Positions 58,745 through 64,000 of a stretch of 64,000 bases of DNA are shown here, in pieces. A model generated the notes under the pieces. The model ran no database searches and was not told the origin of the DNA. It saw nothing but the letters and a program-made list of their open reading frames with translations. Every line of letters starts with the position of its first letter. Positions within the stretch are counted from its first letter, which is position 1. This stretch comes from Zygaena filipendulae (taxonomy: Eukaryota > Arthropoda > Insecta > Lepidoptera > Zygaenidae): the NCBI GenBank assembly GCA_907165275.2, contig OU015675.1, positions 1,753,501 to 1,817,500 on the forward strand, read 5' to 3'. Both the position numbers and the translations under genes were made by a program.

Positions 58745-59806
58745 TCCGGGTTTAAAAAGTACCCTATGTCCTGCTGTCAGGGGTACTGACAACGTGCATG
58801 CCAAATTTCATCCAAATCCGTTCAGCCGTTTTTGCGTGATTGAGTAACAAACATCCAAACATCCACACTTTCACATTTATGATATTAGAAGGATAGTAGG
58901 ATAATCGTTACCAATATCTATTCAGTTGACTGAAGCGCCAACCAAATTTTATACTTGATAAGATTCAGCCGACGGGGTTCAACGACCCAGCTGTGTGTGA
59001 TCAATGGCAACTAGTCCACGAGGTGTGCATCCAAGCATCCGGGGTGTATATTGAACACGTATAACGTTAGTCGAAAAGGGGGTTACCCGAAAACGGTGCC
59101 GGTTATGACCAGAAAAAAGGATCAGTAACCCTAAAACGCAATGGAAAAAAGTTTATAATAGTCAATATTAATTCCCGAAAGTAGCGATTACGTTAGGTCG
59201 AAAGAACCAGGAATTCCCGGTTCTTCAATATGATCAAGAAAACTTGTAACGCGACAGTGCGATGGTGAAGATGATAAAATAAAAAGAGTTTCTCACCCTA
59301 TCAAATTATATCATGAAATTTTTTACCAATACTCAATTTGTCTTCAAGAAATAGTTAGGTATTTTTAAGGACAAAAACCGAAAGTCTTGTGCTTTTCTAC
59401 TCCCATCAATGCATGGTAGTGTTTACATTTGACGTCATTAAGTTAGGTCACGGACTACAAAACGTGCTATAACTAGTGAAATTTAGATTTTATTTGGATT
59501 TCCGACTTCCAAATTTCACTTTTGAAAAAATATATTTGCCTTTCACGCGATGCTTCAAAATGCTTGTGATTTGGTACCCCCTTTCCGAATGACGTTGTCA
59601 GTGTACAGACAATGAGAAAAATGTTTTATAAAAACTTCTTCTTTTCACGTTCGTATTATTTGGTCTTTTGAACGCGAATGAGGAAATCTTGGTGTATCGA
59701 ATTCAGTAGGAAACTTCATAAAACTTTGCGCACCTACATGACTGCAGTCTCCAAAATATTGCTGCGGTTGTGAGTGCAGAACTATACATACAATAGATAA
59801 GATTAG

Positions 59807-60204
59807 GCGTATGTTCCGTTATTACGGATATAGCACTGGCCCAGTGCTCGCGCAGTGACGAGAAATTCGTTGCGTTATAAGTTTCAGCATACTGCCGCAG
59901 TATCCGCAGTGGGCAGTATGACGTCATAATTGACGCCGTTTTTGTACTGTGAGCACTGGCGTTTTCGAAGTAAGATGCCCTCAGTGGTTTGATCACGTGA
60001 TCAACCTCGAACCAATGATTGGTCAATAAATGGTCGACAGCGTGACATGACAATGACATGGATGACAGTAGGTCTAGGTACCTATACTGGAGTGCGTTCC
60101 GTTTTAAACAAAAAACAGTACAGCAAACTATAGAGAAACGGTTTCGCAGTATACTAAATTGACGTCATATCTCACAGTGCTACCAGTAATACCGGAACAT
60201 ACCC
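59807..60204. mobile_element. Element J: 398-bp MITE
   Basis: The ends GCGTATGTTCCGTTATTACGG and the complement of ccagtaataccggaacataccc are imperfect inverted repeats. Each is followed by 'gcactg' sequence, and inside are 'cagtatgacgtcataattga' and 'aaattgacgtcatatctcac', again mirrored. The 3-bp TAG on each side is a possible target duplication. Confidence 0.65.
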
Positions 60205-60858
60205 TAGATTCATTTATTTTACATTATTTTCATACAGATATTCTTCGTAAATTTAAATTGTGTAGTTCTTTTTTTGAGGATATTTTTAGGTCGGTTTAGG
60301 TCGCGTATCTAGGGTATTTAGTAGGTTCGATGTTCGATGTGTATTTCTTTTTGACATTAGTAATGTTACGATTATAATAATTTATTAAGTATAGGTACCT
60401 ATCATGCAAAATAAATGATTATTATTATATACAACTTCACAAATTCGGCTAATGTCTGAAACTTTACATACTCATTAAGTTACGTATATAATTATGTCGC
60501 TTATTACCAAGCTCTCTGACCTTTTTACTAATTATTTCGTGCAGTTAAGGTGTAGGTATATTTATTTTAATTAAACTTATTAAACTCAACGTTTTAAGTC
60601 GCAACCGGCAAAGGAACTTCGTTTATGTTCCGTGCCCTCATTAAAAAGTTTCAACGCATAGTACCTTCTCATGTGTCAAATAAGAATATAGTGCAAGATA
60701 TTAAGTGCCTACGTAATATTATTGAGTTTTAGGTTTTTCTTTAACCACACCTATACCCAGTTACAACTTAAACCTATATTATGTGGTATATAAAGCTCAA
60801 TATTTGAAAAAGTTTCAGTTTAAGTGGTGGGACAGTAGTAAATACTTACTGCAATGGT

Positions 60859-61170
60859 CGTGATGACAAGGTATAAAAATCGAAATCCTATTTAGTCCGT
60901 TAGTTAGATAGTAAAAAAATAATAGACATGTATTTTTTGCTTTTTCGAATTATTGAAAAAGTACTTAGATAAAACGCATTAAATTTTAGGAGTGGGAGGT
61001 CGCGACGTCACAATTAATTATAAAGCGTATACCTAGGTGTGACGTCACACGAAATTTCAACTCGATATATCGCCGTTATTTTTTATTACGAAAAGAAAAA
61101 ATGCGTGTCCAATATTTCTTATTAATCTACATGACGGACTAAAAATTAAAGTTTAGTCACTATGCCGTGC
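60859..61170 (+). mobile_element. Family B MITE, copy B10
   Basis: A more diverged copy: 'cctatttagtccgttagtta', 'gcgacgtcacaatt', 'tgtgacgtcacacg', 'acatgacggactaaaaatt', ending 'gtcactatgccgtgccc'. Confidence 0.65.
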
Positions 61171-62159
61171 CCTTAAAAAAAATGAAAAAAATAAATAAAT
61201 GTTTTGTAAAACTTTTGTCGACGACTGTTCGTTTTATACATTTAGTAATGGAAGCGGAGATAAAGTGTGGCGTTCGATGAATGACCCATCAGACTAGGCA
61301 GGTACTCGAGTTATTTTTTGTTTATCCATTATCGTTTGTATTTTGACTGATATTTTTATTACACTCAACGTGTTTACACAGTGATACCCTTAATATAAAT
61401 GCGAATGTCTGTCTGTCTGTCTGCTATTTTTTTCGCGTTAACCACTCAACTAATAATTGTTTTAATAAAAATAAAATCATATAATTAATTTTAAAAACAT
61501 CAGACTAATGGACAATATAGATGAATAGAGCCGAGCAAAATTGTTTCTTTAGTGTAGTGACACTACTAGTGTTGTCACATCTATATATAGTGAGTAGAAA
61601 TGCTTTTAGGAAGGCATTTTGTTCATCAGATGAAGCTCCCATAGTATTTTTATATTATACAAGCGAAAATATGTCTCGCATTTTGTTCGTTGCTTTTATT
61701 GCACTGAATCACTTTGTTCTTTCGGGTTTTTATTTTGTATTCAATTTACCAGTAAACGTTTAGTTGGAGGAATTCCTTCAAACAAAAATAATCTTTGATA
61801 ATTTCCATGAATTTCTGCAAAACTTAAGTATTTGGATACTACACGTTTTCAGGGGTACACAAAAGAACATAGGGGTACCTACTTTTTGCTCTGGAATTTC
61901 CGCGGGAACTCCGAAACTGTCGCGGGTGGAAACCGCGGGGAACAGCAAGTCTTTTATAAATTCAACATTATCTGAAATGTTTTCATCTTAGCTATTCAAC
62001 AACAGATGGCAGTGTAAGCAACTTTTCCTGCGGTAAGTCATCACATTGCTCGGCCGCCTAGATATTACCTCTTAATGTCCCAACTTCACTGAGTGGGTGA
62101 CGACAACGATCTAGCTTCGAACATAGATGGGGCATTACTGAAAATGTTTATATTTACCA

Positions 62160-62356
62160 CTAGCTATTCCCCGCGGTTTCACCCGCTTTTATTTCGGAGT
62201 TCCCGAGTGAATGCCGGAATAAAAACAGCCCTATGTCCTTTACTGTACGCCTGACCAAGTGTATGCAAAATTTCGTTATGATCGGTTCAGCCGTTAAGGC
62301 GTGAAAGCGTAACAAACAAACAAACTCACTTTCGCATTAATAATATTAATAAGGAT
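62160..62356 (-). mobile_element. Helitron-like non-autonomous element, family A
   Basis: CTAG, then 'ccccgcggtttcacccg', 'tcggttcagccgttaaggcg', 'acaaacaaacaaactcact' and 'ttaataatattaataaggat'. It is a reverse-oriented, nearly complete copy adjoining repeat N. Confidence 0.68.
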
Positions 62357-62650
62357 AGGCAAAAAATCCGGTGCTTGGGTTTAAATCCGATAAAAGCCTG
62401 CCGTAATCACATAATTCTGCTAAATCTGGTCAAACAGACAGATAGACAGACAGAGTTTTTTTCGCATTTATAATTATATATATATTATAAATATAGGGAT
62501 TGCTTCGTAACAGTAGAAACAGTAACGGTTCATCTCCGTCTCCGTCGTAAACAGCAAACAGCTGGTGTTGCCGCGCTATAGGTACCTACTGGTATTATTT
62601 ACACAAAAACCAATGCAACCATCTAAAATTACTGCTAAAGCAGCTAGGTC

Positions 62651-62795
62651 ACATGACAAAATTTTAGTTTGTTGTTCGTCATGTAGGATTATCTAAAATA
62701 TTGGACACAATCAGAAAAAAAAAAACAAAAAAAATAACGGCGATACATTGAGGTGAAATTTCGCGCGACGCGACGATGCGGTACAGTTTAAATAG
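62651..62795 (-). mobile_element. Family B MITE fragment, B11
   Basis: Has 'acatgacaaaattttagttt', 'tattggacac' and 'ggtgaaatttcgcgcgacg', the first half of a family B copy. It stops where family E copy E4 begins and is not resumed after it. Confidence 0.6.
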
Positions 62796-62802
62796 GTATC
62801 TA

Positions 62803-63163
62803 CAACGTGTTAATGAATTAACTGAAAACTAGAAAGTAGTTTGCTCTGAATCAACTAGCGAATCGATCGCACTATGTTTTAATATAGGTTAAATTTTTTC
62901 ATATTTTTCTAACCCAGGTCTAAATTATTTATAATACAATATTTGGCGCGTACGCCGCCGCCACCCGCAGCAAAAAAATTCGAACCGGTATCGGTAGGCG
63001 CGGGCGTAGCGCTTGGAATTTCGTAGATAGATCACCTACAAACTAATGTTGAATAACTTTTAAAGAATAAATTTTTTCGACATAAAATATATTTTAATCA
63101 TATTATTGTTTATTTTTTTTAAATGGGGTGTATCAGGTTTTCAGTTAATTCATTAACATGTTG
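62803..63163 (+). mobile_element. Family E MITE, copy E4
   Basis: Ends CAACGTGTTAATGAATTAA and 'ttaattcattaacatgttg', with the same core as E2 ('ggcgcgtacgccgcc', 'gggcgtagcgcttggaattt'). Confidence 0.78.
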
Positions 63164-63834
63164 TATATGAAAGAAAAGCTCAAACACCAATTTTCATGAT
63201 TCTGTCCGAACTTGAACTTTCAGCCCTCTTTTTTCATCTTTTCAGGGATCGAATTTCACAAAAATCCTTTATGGTGGGCCTTTACAATGATTTACATCCA
63301 CCATATACCATTCTCCTTCATCTTCGGTTCCCTAAATGCTCCATCCATGGTATTTACTACTTGGCTCTTGGGTGAAGTAACAAAGTTTCACTGAACTTGT
63401 TTCATGTCGTCAACATCTGTCGTTATTGAACGTTCTTATACAGCGTCCTAGTCACTGCTCCACTACAAACTTTGCTTTTAGAGCACTCTCAATTTGAGTG
63501 GTTTAAAAAAAGATTAGGATTTTTCGAGCGAACTTGAATAAAGACGAAAATTACATAAACCTTCTAACGTGAAATCACCTCCAGTGATACGCACACAAGA
63601 GCAAATCTGTTTAGCCTGACTCAAAATGGCTTCACTCTGCTTGCGCTACGGCGTGTTTAAAAAACGTAGTGTGCATAGGCCCTTACTGTCGCCGTATGTC
63701 TATATCGTAAAAAAAAATCACGATTATTAGTTTGGTAAAGATACTCTTGTAGTTGGCATCAGGACTTATTGAGTGGCTATTAATTATTTTATTATTCTTT
63801 TTGCATCTATTTTAGCTTCCGTGCATTTGGTGCT

Positions 63835-64000
63835 AAGTTGATTTGATGCAGGCATTCAGTCGATATGGTACCATGGTATGGTATGGTAAATTTAACTATA
63901 CGGAGAGAAATCAATCAAACCGAAGAGGTTTCGGTCGCTCTTCGTTGCCCGAAGGATATGTTGGTGACACAATATCAGTGACCAGCATGCACAGTGACGG
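63835..64000 (+). CDS. Possible exon running off the window end, product unknown
   Basis: After a TAA at 63832, one frame stays open to the last base and is richer in GC than its surroundings. A likely acceptor ('ttgatttgatgcag') gives phase 0 entry at 63850, and the peptide contains NRRGFGRSSLPEGYVG and DTISVTSMHSDG. The other two frames have stops. The entry phase does not fit the exon at 27562 (needs two bases) or the one at 55137 (also two bases) directly, so at least one more exon would be needed. I do not recognise the family. Confidence 0.35.

Noticed and set aside
59703..60059. Minus-strand open frame of 118 codons
   Set aside because: Most of it lies within element J, whose inverted-repeat structure accounts for it.
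63212..63394. Open frame preceded by 'tttcatcttttcag', resembling an exon
   Set aside because: The sequence matches the repeat fragment at 36680-36750 ('aaaatcctttatggtggg'), and the peptide has no recognisable motif.

Overview
The window looks like nuclear DNA of an insect, most likely a moth or butterfly. It is AT-rich, its short exons are separated by long introns, and those introns are packed with small transposons. The TC...CTAG Helitron-like repeats, the tRNA-derived SINEs and the 'accgacttccaaaaaggaggaggtt' repeat are of types I associate with Lepidoptera. This placement is by recognition; no database search was run. There is no sign of bacterial gene organisation.

Region 1-27562 carries one plus-strand gene in nine phase-compatible exons: 1-132, 2819-2910, 10194-11659, 21806-21950, 24649-24762, 25859-25984, 26298-26411, 26750-26911 and 27472-27562. 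It encodes the end of one PDZ domain (exons 1-2), a long acidic and probably disordered linker (exon 3), a second complete PDZ domain (exons 4-6), and a linker ending in DDFGYTA (exons 7-9). This order matches the middle of the MPDZ/PATJ polarity scaffold, where a PDZ ending GVAKPLP is followed by a long linker, then a PDZ with GIFIK and GDRI-EVDG, then an acidic EDEFGY linker and another PDZ. I call it Patj (MPDZ/INADL family). A possible alternative terminal exon lies at 4830-4994. The PDZ expected after exon 9 was not found in the window.

Region 27563-55000 has no exon I can support. It is a transposon graveyard: an internally deleted mariner-type element (30083-30672), a 2.96-kb hAT-type insertion (37178-40138) with a perfect 8-bp target duplication, Harbinger-like MITEs nested in one another (40987-41641), and the second, inverted copy of a 1.8-kb element (46073-47876) whose first copy lies in a Patj intron (22248-24012).

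Region 54660-64000 may start a second plus-strand gene. A GC-rich leader with repeated GTGCAC palindromes precedes a short first coding exon (55089-55137), and an open, GC-richer segment runs off the window end (63835-64000). No sequence linking the two was found, and I recognise neither product.

The clearest new material is in the repeats: several MITE families with consistent target-site duplications, multi-level nesting that gives a relative insertion order, and one MITE family that scatters paired TGACGTCA palindromes through the locus.
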